Positions 28,234 to 36,902 of a DNA stretch of 64,000 nt are shown one piece after another. How positions within the stretch are numbered: position 1 is the first letter of the stretch; every line of letters starts with the position of its first letter. Origin of the DNA: Verrucomicrobiaceae bacterium (GTDB lineage: Bacteria; Pseudomonadota; Gammaproteobacteria; Pseudomonadales; CAMLJR01); NCBI GenBank assembly GCA_028293825.1, contig JAQGNY010000011.1, forward strand, positions 1-64,000. Reading direction: 5' to 3'. Made by a program: the position numbers and the translations under genes. The notes below the pieces were generated by a model. It saw nothing but the letters and a program-made list of their open reading frames with translations. It did not search any database and was not told where the DNA came from.

Positions 28234-29884
28234 AAATACCTGCCTGTCTAAACCGGCGCGAGAAAATTTCAGTCGCCGCTAACCCAGCCGGCGTGTGGTG
28301 CTGTGCGGGTGATAACAGTGGCAATAAATAATTCATCGCTGCTACATCGTCAGGCAAGTCTTGCAATCGTTGAACGAGCTGGGCCAAGTCATCATTTAAA
28401 TCTGCGGTATGACGCGAAGCTGATTCGTCGCTACTGCGGAATCCAAATTTATGAGCGGCGGCACCGTGAACGGGAGTTTGAGAAATGCGCGTTTCTTTGG
28501 ACCGCGCATCATTGATACGACTTTCAGTGCTGGGTCGACCTTCACTGACAATCGCAATTTTGTAGTCGCCAGCAATCCAGTCATAAATCAACTGCTCTTC
28601 GGCGCGCGTAAATACACCAAACATTGCCGGCTTGTCACCTTGTAGCAACTGCCAAAAACGACTGTTTTGCGGATTTTGATTGCGTTTAATCCAACCGTTA
28701 TCAACCATGCTTTTGAGGAAGCTATGAATTTGCTGCGGGTTGTTCAACCATTCGCTCATCGTGCGGCCACCGATATGGCAGCGGTCGGAATGCATGTATT
28801 TTCCGACCTTACTTTTCTCGATCAACATTGCGACCAATGATTTTTCAAGATTGAACGATTCGATGATTGCAGTGGTGCTCTCCCCGGCCATGCTCAATTT
28901 ATATCCATTAATAACACGCCGATAAAATGCTTGCGGATTGGCAACGCGAGGCAATAAATCCAGCAACCCTTGCAATGCCATTTGAGCGTGACCGGAATGC
29001 GGGTTATCGATGGTTACGTGCAGCGTGAAGTAATAGGGATCGATGCCGAGCTCTTTAAGCTCGTAAGCACTAATCAACAAATGGAGAGGTAATTGTTCAT
29101 AACCTAAATTAAATCCGAGTACTTCAGGAAAAAATTCTTCCGCATTTTCAGCTAGCGCTAATTGCACTGCACCCTGTGTAAAATATTTGTCCGCCAATTG
29201 ACCATTGCTGCCACAACCGTGGGTTTCCAGCAATTTTTTAAACAGGACCACGTGATTTTTACCAGCGATGCCGTCGCCCAACTCTTCCAGATAGATTTCG
29301 ATCAGGGGCGCCAAGCCCGGATTTTTCCAATCGCGTAATAGGCCATATAGCCATGCACCATCAACCAGTTTTGTGGGCGCCACGGCATTTAAAAAATGTA
29401 ATGCATGCGATTTATTAGTAAAAAAACGCTTGCGTGAACCTTGCCGGCGAGCCATCAAATAATTTTGATACTGCGCGCCAACGGCGATCGCGTTGTTGTT
29501 AATCCAAGTGGCCAGTAAAGTAGGATCGCGAGGAAAGTCATCGTCAATCGTTTGAAGTTCGCCCAACTGCCGCTCAATAAAGACGCGAGCTCGCTGCTTT
29601 AGCCGGGTCGCATTATTTTCATCAGCATGAGAATGTTCGAGTAATCCACGAAAATTTTCATCGCGCGACTCATGATTGAAGTGATCGCGGTCCAGTAAGT
29701 CTCGATAGAGTTGTTTAACACTTCCTATATCCGACTCTGCATCCGACTCTGTCATAGTCCCGGCCGTAGTGCCCGCCACAGTCCCGAATTCGCCGAAGTT
29801 AGATTCAGCTAAAACTTCAGGGCTGTAAGAAAACTCTGAGCGCTTACGCAAACTGGATTCGTCGAATCTGAGCAAATTGGACAT
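28220..29884 (-). CDS. HDO-superfamily iron-containing redox enzyme
   Basis: A 554-residue protein. A Ser/Thr-rich N-terminus (~1-90) precedes a heme-oxygenase-like helical domain (~120-390). Likely iron ligands are E200/E201 in EIYLEELGDG, H211 in KNHVVLF, E263, H289 and the D293-x2-H296 pair in TIDNPHS; this spacing is the mark of heme-oxygenase-like diiron oxidases (HDO). The C-terminal ~150 residues (GRTMSEWLNNP and beyond) are family-specific. Known HDO enzymes cleave C-C bonds or oxidise N centres. AAGG lies before the ATG. Overlap with the methyltransferase suggests a two-step modification. Confidence 0.8.
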   Translation of the reverse strand: MSNLLRFDESSLRKRSEFSYSPEVLAESNFGEFGTVAGTTAGTMTESDAESDIGSVKQLYRDLLDRDHFNHESRDENFRGLLEHSHADENNATRLKQRARVFIERQLGELQTIDDDFPRDPTLLATWINNNAIAVGAQYQNYLMARRQGSRKRFFTNKSHALHFLNAVAPTKLVDGAWLYGLLRDWKNPGLAPLIEIYLEELGDGIAGKNHVVLFKKLLETHGCGSNGQLADKYFTQGAVQLALAENAEEFFPEVLGFNLGYEQLPLHLLISAYELKELGIDPYYFTLHVTIDNPHSGHAQMALQGLLDLLPRVANPQAFYRRVINGYKLSMAGESTTAIIESFNLEKSLVAMLIEKSKVGKYMHSDRCHIGGRTMSEWLNNPQQIHSFLKSMVDNGWIKRNQNPQNSRFWQLLQGDKPAMFGVFTRAEEQLIYDWIAGDYKIAIVSEGRPSTESRINDARSKETRISQTPVHGAAAHKFGFRSSDESASRHTADLNDDLAQLVQRLQDLPDDVAAMNYLLPLLSPAQHHTPAGLAATEIFSRRFRQAGIYGLN

Positions 29885-30307
29885 ATGTAAACCTTATAAT
29901 TAACTGCGCCGAAATTGTAAAAGTAGCCTGCGGTTACAGACACTTATCTAGCAAAATTTTGCACTAATACTACCTACGCAATCATCTTGCCAATTCGCGT
30001 TACTTCACTTTTAAAGCACTAAATTTATGACCGCGTAAACGCGAACCTGCAGATCAGTTAAGAAAGTAATCGTGAGTGGTATACGGCGGCGAGAATATGG
30101 TGGGAGTAGAGTGGCCGTGAAAATAAAAGCTTTTAAATCGAGTCGTTAGTAAAATATTTCATTGCAATATTATTCTAATAACTCGCTATTTTTGGTGAAT
30201 GTCGGATTTTCACAACCTCGCTATATGTCTAATTTACACAGCCTTTTAAAATTTCTGCTTAATCAAACCGGGCGTAAAATTGTATAAAAATATTGATTGG
30301 CAAGTTC
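29885..30307. other. Intergenic region
   Basis: More than 400 bases of AT-rich sequence divide the divergent HDO operon and the stress island. The one clear element is the palindrome at 29951-29962. No gene with a ribosome binding site was found. Confidence 0.4.
29951..29962. promoter_or_regulatory. Perfect 12-bp palindrome upstream of the HDO operon
   Basis: GCAAAATTTTGC is fully self-complementary and sits 67 bases upstream of the HDO start codon, where an operator overlapping the promoter would lie. It may be chance in AT-rich sequence. Confidence 0.35.
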
Positions 30308-30323
30308 AGGCATGGCAATTGCT
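30308..30323 (+). promoter_or_regulatory. Possible sigma-54 promoter (weaker)
   Basis: AGGCAT, five bases, TTGCT. It differs from consensus only at the first base of the -24 element and closely resembles the site before the BON gene. The leader to the peptide at 30505 would be ~170 bases, longer than usual. Confidence 0.4.
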
Positions 30324-30504
30324 GAGGCTGCATATGTGAAGGCGCGGTAATGAAGTTATTTTTTAATTCTCCTTAAAATTAAAGAAATAATTATTAACGC
30401 GCATTCCTCGGCCTCACTCCTCTTTAGATAGCGGATTGAGTTAAAAAGTAATTGCAAATGTGGGAGCTTGATTTGTAAGAAGCTCTTTACGCGAGGATAG
30501 AAAA

Positions 30505-30579
30505 ATGCCTTACATCATCGGTTGGTTTCTAGGTGTTCCCGTTATCGTGCTGGTTATATTGTTCGTGCTATTTCACTGA
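30505..30579 (+). CDS. 24-residue membrane peptide
   Basis: ATG to TGA encodes MPYIIGWFLGVPVIVLVILF plus VLFH, a single transmembrane helix with almost no soluble part. GAGGA lies seven bases upstream of the ATG. Peptides of this kind often accompany envelope-stress genes and associate with larger membrane proteins. The next gene, 75 bases downstream, encodes a membrane protein and could be its partner. Confidence 0.65.
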   Translation: MPYIIGWFLGVPVIVLVILFVLFH

Positions 30580-30657
30580 TAACGTCTACAAACACAAAAA
30601 CAGCGACCTACAAAAAACGCGCTAACAGCGCTATCGAAATCGCATGAGGACAACGTG

Positions 30658-31674
30658 ATGAATACTGTAATTTATGAAGAAACTCAGCACCTCCCGCGTA
30701 TTTCCTGGGGAGCTATTTTTGCCGGTGTCGCCCTTGCTTCCGTCATTTATTTAGTTTTCAGTGTGCTGGGATCCGCGATAGGCGCATCGGTTTTTGAACC
30801 CCTGCGTGAAGCTAATCCGTTGTCCGGGTTCCCGTTTGCCGCGGGTGTATGGCTTGCGATTACCACCGTGATCTCCTTGGTGGCGGGCGGATATTTCGCG
30901 GGACGTGCGGCTCAGACTTTAGGATGGCTCCACGGTTTATTAACTTGGGCGTTGGTCACTTTAGCAACTACCTATCTGCTCACTGCAGCCGCTGGCAGCA
31001 TTATCAGCACATCCGCTTCGGTGCTCGGTAAAGGCATCGCGGTAGTTGGCGAAGGTGTCGCAAAAGCAGCACCGGCTGCAGCCGATAAAGTTAAATCGGA
31101 GCTACAGCAAAGCGGTATAAATATCGATTTCGACAGTTTGAAATCCGAATTCGATACCTTGCTGATGCAGACTGGCAAACCGGAATTGAATCCAAATAAT
31201 CTGCAACAAAAAACTGCGCAAGCCAAAGATGATGCAAAAGGTACTGCGCAACAAGCGGCCGAAACTCCTCAACAGGGTGACGTTGCTTTCAAGCAATGGT
31301 TTGATCGCGTTAAACAATCTGCGCAACCTGCGTTAAGTGCAGCCGATAAAGAAGCGCTGGTTAATATCATCGCTGCTCGTACCGGCAAATCGCACGAAGA
31401 GTCACAGCAGATTGCTGATAATTACGAGCGTACTTACAACCAAGCCCTCGCTAATTATCAAGCCGCAAAACAACAGGCTGAACAAAAAGCCCGTGCCGCC
31501 GCGGACGCAGCGGCTAAAAACTTGGCGCGAGCTAGCTGGTGGACTTTTGCGTTGCTGATTTTGGGCGCGATTGTCGCCGGTGCGGCGGGCAACTTAGGTT
31601 TTCGTCATCAACCCGTGGTTGAAGATCGGCCGGGGCGCGATGAAGTAGTCTCTGCTCGAGCAGCACGTATCTAA
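30658..31674 (+). CDS. Alanine-rich membrane protein with cytoplasmic or periplasmic helical insert
   Basis: About 338 residues from the ATG at 30658 with GAGGA upstream; GTG one codon earlier is the alternative. Three N-terminal hydrophobic segments (~17-40, 60-80, 88-110) precede a long Ala/Gln/Lys-rich helical region (~130-290), and a last membrane helix (~298-318) follows. Glycine-rich N-terminal helices resemble the YrzE/CAP-Gly-annotated membrane proteins of proteobacteria. Function is unknown; context suggests envelope stress. Confidence 0.7.
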   Translation: MNTVIYEETQHLPRISWGAIFAGVALASVIYLVFSVLGSAIGASVFEPLREANPLSGFPFAAGVWLAITTVISLVAGGYFAGRAAQTLGWLHGLLTWALVTLATTYLLTAAAGSIISTSASVLGKGIAVVGEGVAKAAPAAADKVKSELQQSGINIDFDSLKSEFDTLLMQTGKPELNPNNLQQKTAQAKDDAKGTAQQAAETPQQGDVAFKQWFDRVKQSAQPALSAADKEALVNIIAARTGKSHEESQQIADNYERTYNQALANYQAAKQQAEQKARAAADAAAKNLARASWWTFALLILGAIVAGAAGNLGFRHQPVVEDRPGRDEVVSARAARI

Positions 31675-31686
31675 CTTGGCTAAATC

Positions 31687-31717
31687 GCGGAGTCGTCGAT
31701 ATGGCGACTTCCGTTTT
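31687..31717 (+). terminator. Terminator after the membrane protein gene
   Basis: CGGAGTCG and CGACTTCCG form a stem with one bulge, followed by GTTTTT. It ends about 45 bases after the stop codon. Confidence 0.65.
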
Positions 31718-31765
31718 TAAATTGTTAAGTTATTTACTGTATTAATTATTACTTTAACTATTTCT

Positions 31766-33031
31766 TTGACTAGCAAAAATTTATTTCCGATTGGCGCGTC
31801 ACTCGCAAAGGTAATGGCAGCGTTGCCTACCCTCTCTGGATCACCAAAATCTATTTCATCGGCGTCTGCTTCTGCAGTATCCACCTCCATCTTAAAAGAC
31901 GCTCAATTTAAAAAAGATTTACGCAGCACCGGCTTACGCTATGTGGATGACACCAGGCCTGGGATAACGCGGCGCATTGTTCGAAAAAAATTCCACTACT
32001 TTTTACCTAGCGGCGAACGCGTGAAAGATGCGGCAGAAATTAAGCGCATTAACTCGTTAGTCATCCCACCAGCGTATCGCGATGTCTGGATTTGCCCCAT
32101 GGCGAACGGGCATTTGCAGGCGACCGGACGCGATGCACGTGGACGCAAACAATACCGGTACCATCCACTGTGGCGCTCAATGCGCGATGATAATAAATAT
32201 GAACACATGATTGCCTTCGGCTACGCATTGCCGAAGATTCGACATCGCGTCACGCTCGATTTACAGAAACCGATGTTGAGCCGAGAAAATATCATGGCAA
32301 CCGTGGTGCGCTTGCTCGAATTGACCTTGATTCGAGTTGGCAATGAAGAATATGCGCGCACCAATAAATCGTATGGCATCACCACGCTACGCAATCGCCA
32401 TGTCGAAATTTCCGGCAATCGCCTTTTATTTAAATTTCGGGGCAAGAGCGGACAGTCGCATGAAATTGCGCTGACCGATCAAAAGCTATCGCGCATCGTT
32501 AAACGTTGTCGCGACATGCCCGGCCAAGATCTATTTCAATACATTGATGATGATGGCGAGCGTCATACGGTCTCATCAAGTGATGTAAATGACTATCTCA
32601 AAGATATTACCGGCGAAGATTTTACGGCAAAGGATTTTCGCACTTGGGCCGGCACTGTGTTGGCGGCTGCGACATTGCATGAAAGTGATTTGGAGGCGGC
32701 TAAGAAAATCGAACAACAAGCTGAGCTAGAACGTAAGGCAGTAGAGAATAAAAATAACAACCACGAAGAAAGCGCCGATAAAAAAATAATAGTTGAGGCA
32801 ATAAAAACTGTTGCGGCTCAGTTAGGTAATACGCCGGCGATCTGTCGACGCTGCTATGTGCATCCGCGCGTCATCGATGCTTACCTAGATGGGTCGTTAT
32901 TGAGCGCATTCACTACTACTATTCCGGCGGCTACTAATACAGCGTTACGTGGTTTATATAAAGAGGAGCGTTCAGTGTTGCAATTGCTCGAAGGCGATAC
33001 GAATCGAGTCGCTGTCGGTAGGACGCACTAG
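31766..33031 (+). CDS. DNA topoisomerase IB (eukaryote/poxvirus-like)
   Basis: A 421-residue type IB topoisomerase that nicks and rejoins one DNA strand through a 3'-phosphotyrosine. Active-site elements are visible: Arg in LIRVGNEEYA (~192), Lys in FRGKSGQ (~227), Arg in KDFRTWAGT (~293) and catalytic Tyr364 in RRCYVHPRVID. The N-terminal part (~50-150) is the family's DNA-clamp domain. The annotated start is TTG without a ribosome binding site; ATG at 31814 is equally possible and removes only a disordered Ser-rich tail. Its last 60 bases overlap the thioredoxin gene on the other strand. Confidence 0.92.
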   Translation: MTSKNLFPIGASLAKVMAALPTLSGSPKSISSASASAVSTSILKDAQFKKDLRSTGLRYVDDTRPGITRRIVRKKFHYFLPSGERVKDAAEIKRINSLVIPPAYRDVWICPMANGHLQATGRDARGRKQYRYHPLWRSMRDDNKYEHMIAFGYALPKIRHRVTLDLQKPMLSRENIMATVVRLLELTLIRVGNEEYARTNKSYGITTLRNRHVEISGNRLLFKFRGKSGQSHEIALTDQKLSRIVKRCRDMPGQDLFQYIDDDGERHTVSSSDVNDYLKDITGEDFTAKDFRTWAGTVLAAATLHESDLEAAKKIEQQAELERKAVENKNNNHEESADKKIIVEAIKTVAAQLGNTPAICRRCYVHPRVIDAYLDGSLLSAFTTTIPAATNTALRGLYKEERSVLQLLEGDTNRVAVGRTH

Positions 33032-33313
33032 GCGCAAAATTTCCTCTCCATTGCGTAAAAAAATCAATGTCGGCCACAGCTTTACGCGAAACGAGCGCCC
33101 CAGTGGGCGACCGCTACCGTCTTCGACTTTGAGATGTCGCAGCGTAGAAAGCTGCAATGCAGAAAGGTGCGAGAAAGCTTGTTCAATTATCGGCTGCGCC
33201 GCCTGACAGTAGCCGCACCACGGTGTGCCGAATTCCAGAACGACTAATCCCGACAATGCATCAATTTCGTTGCGCGTGGGCTCAATCGCAGCGAATTGCT
33301 TGGTCATAGCCAT
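32972..33313 (-). CDS. Thioredoxin-like protein
   Basis: A 113-residue thioredoxin fold from the ATG at 33313, which has GGGAGG six bases upstream. Active site WCGYC is at 32-36 (rather than WCGPC) and the cis-proline is in KLWPTLIF (~86). No signal peptide, so it is cytoplasmic. 'VEDGSGRPLGRSFRV' matches small thioredoxins of stress clusters. Its 3' end overlaps topoisomerase IB on the opposite strand. Confidence 0.88.
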   Translation of the reverse strand: MAMTKQFAAIEPTRNEIDALSGLVVLEFGTPWCGYCQAAQPIIEQAFSHLSALQLSTLRHLKVEDGSGRPLGRSFRVKLWPTLIFLRNGEEILRLVRPTDSDSIRIAFEQLQH

Positions 33314-33471
33314 TGCAAGCCTCCCACATCTAACTATTGGTCCCGCCGATATCATCAAGGCAACGATCAAGGCTTAGTAATCGACTGAGTGCTATAAAAG
33401 AAAATCTGTAACGGTCTTGTTGAATAAATTTAAACGCAAAATGCCTGCTCGTTGCGGGCACTTCAAACCGA

Positions 33472-34830
33472 TTATTCGGAGGCTTCGGAAGCCACACTTT
33501 CATACTCGTGCAGGCGGTTGTATAAGGTTTTTAAACTGATGCCTAACACTTCGGCAGTTTTTTCCTTATTGCCGGAATATTCCTCCAGCGTTGCCACAAT
33601 AAGGCGGCGTTCGACATCGGCAATCGAGCAGCCGACATGCACAGTGAAAAATGGACCTTTCGGCGCATTGCTCGAACCCAAATCCATCGGCAACGCGGAC
33701 ACATCGATAACTTCATCCGCCATGATAAACGCGCGGTGTACGGCGTTTTTCATCTCGCGCACGTTGCCCGGCCATGCATAAGCCTTGAGGCGGTCGAGCG
33801 CGGCTGTGGAAAATGTTTTCTTGGTTTTTTCGGCGTCATTCAGCGTGGTTAAAAATTGTTGCGCGAGTTGCTCAACGTCATCGCCGCGATTGCGCAGCGG
33901 TGGTAACTGCAACGGAAATACCTGCAGACGATACAACAAATCTTCGCGCAATTTGCCGCCGGCAACGGCTTCTTCTGGTACGCGATTGGTTGCGGCAATT
34001 ACCCGCACATCCGTTTCTAATTCGCGATCCGACCCGACCCGCATAAACATGCCGGTTTCCAGCACGCGCAATAACTTCACTTGCAATTCGATCGGCATTT
34101 CGGTGATTTCATCGAGAAACAGCGTGCCGCCGTTGGCGCGCTCGAAGTGGCCTTTATGTTCGCGTGAAGCACCGGTAAAACTGCCCTTCTCATGACCGAA
34201 CATTTCGCTTTCAATTAACTGAGGTGAAATTGCGCCGCAGTTAACCGCAACAAAAGGCGCTTTGTGGCGATTGCTGAGGTCATGCAGTGTTTGGGCTACT
34301 AACTCTTTACCGGTGCCGCTTTCGCCGGTAATCATTACGGTCGCAGCGGTGGGCGCAACACGGCTGATTTGATCGTAAACGCTTTGCATGGCCGGCGAAT
34401 TGCCGAGCAAGTGCCCGAAGCGGCCGAGCTGACGCAATTCATCGCGCAGCGTGTGAATTTTTGTTTTTAAATCGCCCGGCCTGACCACGCGCGACAAAAT
34501 ACTTTTGAGCTGCTTAACATTGATGGGCTTAATTAAATAATCGGTGGCGCCTAAACGCAGCGCTTGAATCGAAGTCTCGATGCTGGCGTTGCCGGTGACT
34601 AAGACCACCTGCGTATTTTCACGCGATTCGACATCCTCGAATAAATCCATGCCGTCGCCATCGGGTAAACCCAAATCCAGTAGTACGATATCCGGCCGCG
34701 TGCGACCCATGCTGATGCGCGCTTGCTGCAAACTGCTGGCAGTATCGGTGGTAAAGCCTTCAAGGCGTACCAGCTCCGATAACACTCTCAATGTATCGTG
34801 ATCGTCATCTACTAATAGGGCATGAGACAT
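33472..34830 (-). CDS. Sigma-54-dependent response regulator (NtrC family), orphan
   Basis: A 452-residue activator. Receiver 1-115 has acidic pocket VDDD and phosphoacceptor D52 (LLDLGLPDGDG). The AAA+ domain (~135-370) carries Walker A GESGTGKE, the sigma-54 contact loop GSFTGA (a common variant of GAFTGA) and Walker B GGTLFLDEI. The C-terminal Fis-type helix-turn-helix is EKTAEVLGISLKTLYNRL. The ATG at 34830 starts the receiver; an in-frame codon at 34875 only adds a non-conserved tail. No histidine kinase is next to it. Several sigma-54 promoters in this window are natural target candidates. Confidence 0.95.
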   Translation of the reverse strand: MSHALLVDDDHDTLRVLSELVRLEGFTTDTASSLQQARISMGRTRPDIVLLDLGLPDGDGMDLFEDVESRENTQVVLVTGNASIETSIQALRLGATDYLIKPINVKQLKSILSRVVRPGDLKTKIHTLRDELRQLGRFGHLLGNSPAMQSVYDQISRVAPTAATVMITGESGTGKELVAQTLHDLSNRHKAPFVAVNCGAISPQLIESEMFGHEKGSFTGASREHKGHFERANGGTLFLDEITEMPIELQVKLLRVLETGMFMRVGSDRELETDVRVIAATNRVPEEAVAGGKLREDLLYRLQVFPLQLPPLRNRGDDVEQLAQQFLTTLNDAEKTKKTFSTAALDRLKAYAWPGNVREMKNAVHRAFIMADEVIDVSALPMDLGSSNAPKGPFFTVHVGCSIADVERRLIVATLEEYSGNKEKTAEVLGISLKTLYNRLHEYESVASEASE

Positions 34831-34938
34831 CGAATTTCTACCGTTAAAAACTGGCCGATTCCGCTGGAATGGCACGGGATAGCTAGTCTACAAGAATATA
34901 GGACAGGCTGGGCGAGTGTTGCGGTTATTAAAGATCGT

Positions 34939-35919
34939 TTAAATGCGTACATCAATGGTGTTACCACGGGTGCCTTCGACCGGGCGCCAGCGCTTGGTTT
35001 CAGGATGCGAAACATGTGGCCATTTATGCATGTGTTCGGTGCGAGCGCTGATATCGACCAGCCGCGCCACGGCCACCACATCGCCGTATTCATCATCGCC
35101 TTTCGGTAAACCGCGGCGCGGAATACGAACCGTTTGACCACTACTGATTCCCGCTGGAACATCGACCTCAATACGTCCGCCCGGTGTCACCAGATCAATA
35201 AATGCACCTTGTTGTGCCTCCCAACGAGTCATCGGCATATCGATGTATAGGTGATCGCCTTGCACCTCATAGCGCTCGTGCGGCTTTAATTTAAGTGTTA
35301 AATAAATGTCGCCATGCGACCCGCCATTTTTACCCGGCTCACCTTTACCGCGTAAACACAGACGAGTTCCTGGGCGAGTACCGCGATGAATTTTCAGATT
35401 TAATAATTTGGTGGCATTGACTTCTTTTTTGGTACGACGACCGGGGCATTGCGCGGCTGGATTAATTTTTAACTGCACACCCCAATACAATTCCTCGACG
35501 CTGAGATGCGTTTCGATGTGGCAATCCTTTCCTTTAACGGGACCAGATTCCGGCTGTGTGTCCGCAGTTTTTTCGTGCGATTTTCTTTGTTCTGATTTCT
35601 GCTCGCTCCATCCATTTGAAGGCTTTACGTTATGGCCAGAAAATGCCGTCGATTCGGCAGGTTTTACAAATCCAGAAGGCTCGGTAAATACAGTGCCGCG
35701 GTTGCTCGATGTTTTTTTGAATACGCTCTCAGTGGTCGGCGTGGGTGTAGCCGTTAATGCTCGATAAGCTTCGACAATTTCAATAAATCTTTCGGTAGCA
35801 TTTTTTTCTGTGGATATATCCGGATGATAACGATGCGCCAGTTTGCGAAAAGCGGCCTTTAATGCTGCCGGAGTCGCATCTGCTGAAACACCCAAAATGC
35901 GGTGGTAGTTCGTGGCCAC
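34939..35919 (-). CDS. CbpA/DnaJ-type co-chaperone
   Basis: A 326-residue J-domain protein. The J domain spans 1-60 with HPD at 32-34. A Ser/Thr/Gly-rich linker (~60-120) and two DnaJ C-terminal substrate-binding domains (~125-290) follow: 'LSVEELYWGVQLKI' and 'GRIEVDVPAGISSGQTVRIP' are diagnostic. There is no zinc finger, as in CbpA/DjlA-class curved-DNA-binding proteins. It stimulates DnaK ATPase. A sigma-54 promoter lies 54-68 bases upstream of its start, unusual for a chaperone gene. Confidence 0.9.
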   Translation of the reverse strand: MATNYHRILGVSADATPAALKAAFRKLAHRYHPDISTEKNATERFIEIVEAYRALTATPTPTTESVFKKTSSNRGTVFTEPSGFVKPAESTAFSGHNVKPSNGWSEQKSEQRKSHEKTADTQPESGPVKGKDCHIETHLSVEELYWGVQLKINPAAQCPGRRTKKEVNATKLLNLKIHRGTRPGTRLCLRGKGEPGKNGGSHGDIYLTLKLKPHERYEVQGDHLYIDMPMTRWEAQQGAFIDLVTPGGRIEVDVPAGISSGQTVRIPRRGLPKGDDEYGDVVAVARLVDISARTEHMHKWPHVSHPETKRWRPVEGTRGNTIDVRI

Positions 35920-35972
35920 TTCAATCGCTCCCTGCAGCGTTGAATTGATTTGCTATTTTATAATAAGGGAAG

Positions 35973-35987
35973 GCAAACCTTATGCCA
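35973..35987 (-). promoter_or_regulatory. Sigma-54 (-24/-12) promoter of the DnaJ-like gene
   Basis: On the minus strand TGGCAT (35987-35982), five bases, TTGC (35976-35973). Expected start is near 35961, giving a ~42-base leader to the ATG at 35919. Confidence 0.65.
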
Positions 35988-36090
35988 TGTAAGATCCAGC
36001 CATGGTTAGGTATAGGCAATATGAACTTCACCCAATTAATTCCCTCAAATATTTTTAACAAAAATGAAAATGACTCGAGGAGCGCGCATC

Positions 36091-36552
36091 ATGAGTTTCT
36101 TTACAAAAACATCCGAGCGAGTTTCCAGCAATACCGATGAAGCAGTAAATCAACGCATAGAATTAGAAACCCGACTTCGTATTCAGATGGCAGCCGAGAA
36201 TGGCCCGCAAGCGATAGATCAGCGCCTGGCAGTATTGGATCGCGAATGGGATATTGAACGCTGTCTGGAAACCGGTGCTTCTTCGTTGTCGTTATTCGGC
36301 ATCGCGTTGGGCTCCGCGGTTAATAAGAAGTGGTTTATCTTGCCGGCAGCAGTTACAGGTTTTTTATTGCAGCACGCGATTCAGGGATGGTGTCCACCAC
36401 TCGCCGTACTTCGCCGACTTGGAGTACGAACTGCGGATGAAATTAATCGCGAGCGCTACGCATTAAAAGCGTTACGAGGGGATTTTCGCGGCGTCGATTC
36501 CACAACGACGGGCGATTCGGTTAGTCGCGCGTTTTCCAATGTCCATCATTAA
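36091..36552 (+). CDS. DUF2892-domain membrane protein
   Basis: About 153 residues from the ATG at 36091, with GAGGAG about ten bases upstream; an ATG at 36064 adds nine residues. Residues ~60-110 hold two short hydrophobic helices around 'SLFGIALGSAVNKKWFILPA' and 'GFLLQHAIQGWCPPLAVLRR', the DUF2892 core found alone or fused to rhodanese (YgaP). The first ~55 residues are a charged helix. It is likely an inner-membrane protein linked to sulfur or envelope stress. Confidence 0.85.
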   Translation: MSFFTKTSERVSSNTDEAVNQRIELETRLRIQMAAENGPQAIDQRLAVLDREWDIERCLETGASSLSLFGIALGSAVNKKWFILPAAVTGFLLQHAIQGWCPPLAVLRRLGVRTADEINRERYALKALRGDFRGVDSTTTGDSVSRAFSNVHH

Positions 36553-36592
36553 ATCTGCTTCGTTCGACGTCTAATTCAATAGTTTCTGGCAT

Positions 36593-36622
36593 AAAAACGG
36601 CGCTAATTGAGCGCCGTTTTTC
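36593..36622. terminator. Terminator after the DUF2892 gene
   Basis: AAAACGGCGC pairs with GCGCCGTTTT across TAATTGA and is followed by T. A/T tails on both sides allow function in both directions. Confidence 0.85.
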
Positions 36623-36790
36623 CTATTCCTGGCTTATCCCTAACTCTTAATTTTGCTCATCTTACTTCTTCGTTATCACCTGCAATTTCTTCGCTTAAAT
36701 TTTAATTTTGTCTTTCTTTGCTCTAAAGACTAAATCTCCGATTTGAATTTAATTCTTCTTTAAATATCAGCAATTCTTACAAAGACGCTG
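36623..36790. other. AT-rich spacer
   Basis: Very T-rich sequence between the DUF2892 terminator and the BON control region. No gene or repeat is seen. Confidence 0.3.
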
Positions 36791-36827
36791 ATAAATATGC
36801 GTACTGCTGCAACTCGAGCATATTTAT
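36791..36827. promoter_or_regulatory. Perfect inverted repeat upstream of the BON sigma-54 promoter
   Basis: ATAAATATGC (36791-36800) and GCATATTTAT (36818-36827) match exactly with a 17-base spacer. The centre is ~80 bases upstream of the -24 element, a normal distance for a sigma-54 activator site. Confidence 0.5.
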
Positions 36828-36887
36828 GCGGATGAATTAATTAATAAAAGCTAAGCTAAATCAATAGTGTGCAGCCAAATTATTATT

Positions 36888-36902
36888 TGGCATGGCTATT
36901 GC
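36888..36902 (+). promoter_or_regulatory. Sigma-54 (-24/-12) promoter of the BON gene
   Basis: TGGCAT, five bases (GGCTA), TTGC. The -24 element is overlapped by the dyad GCCAAAT/ATTTGGC (36873-36890), which could let a repressor block the promoter. Start is expected near 36914, leaving a ~120-base leader. Confidence 0.65.
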
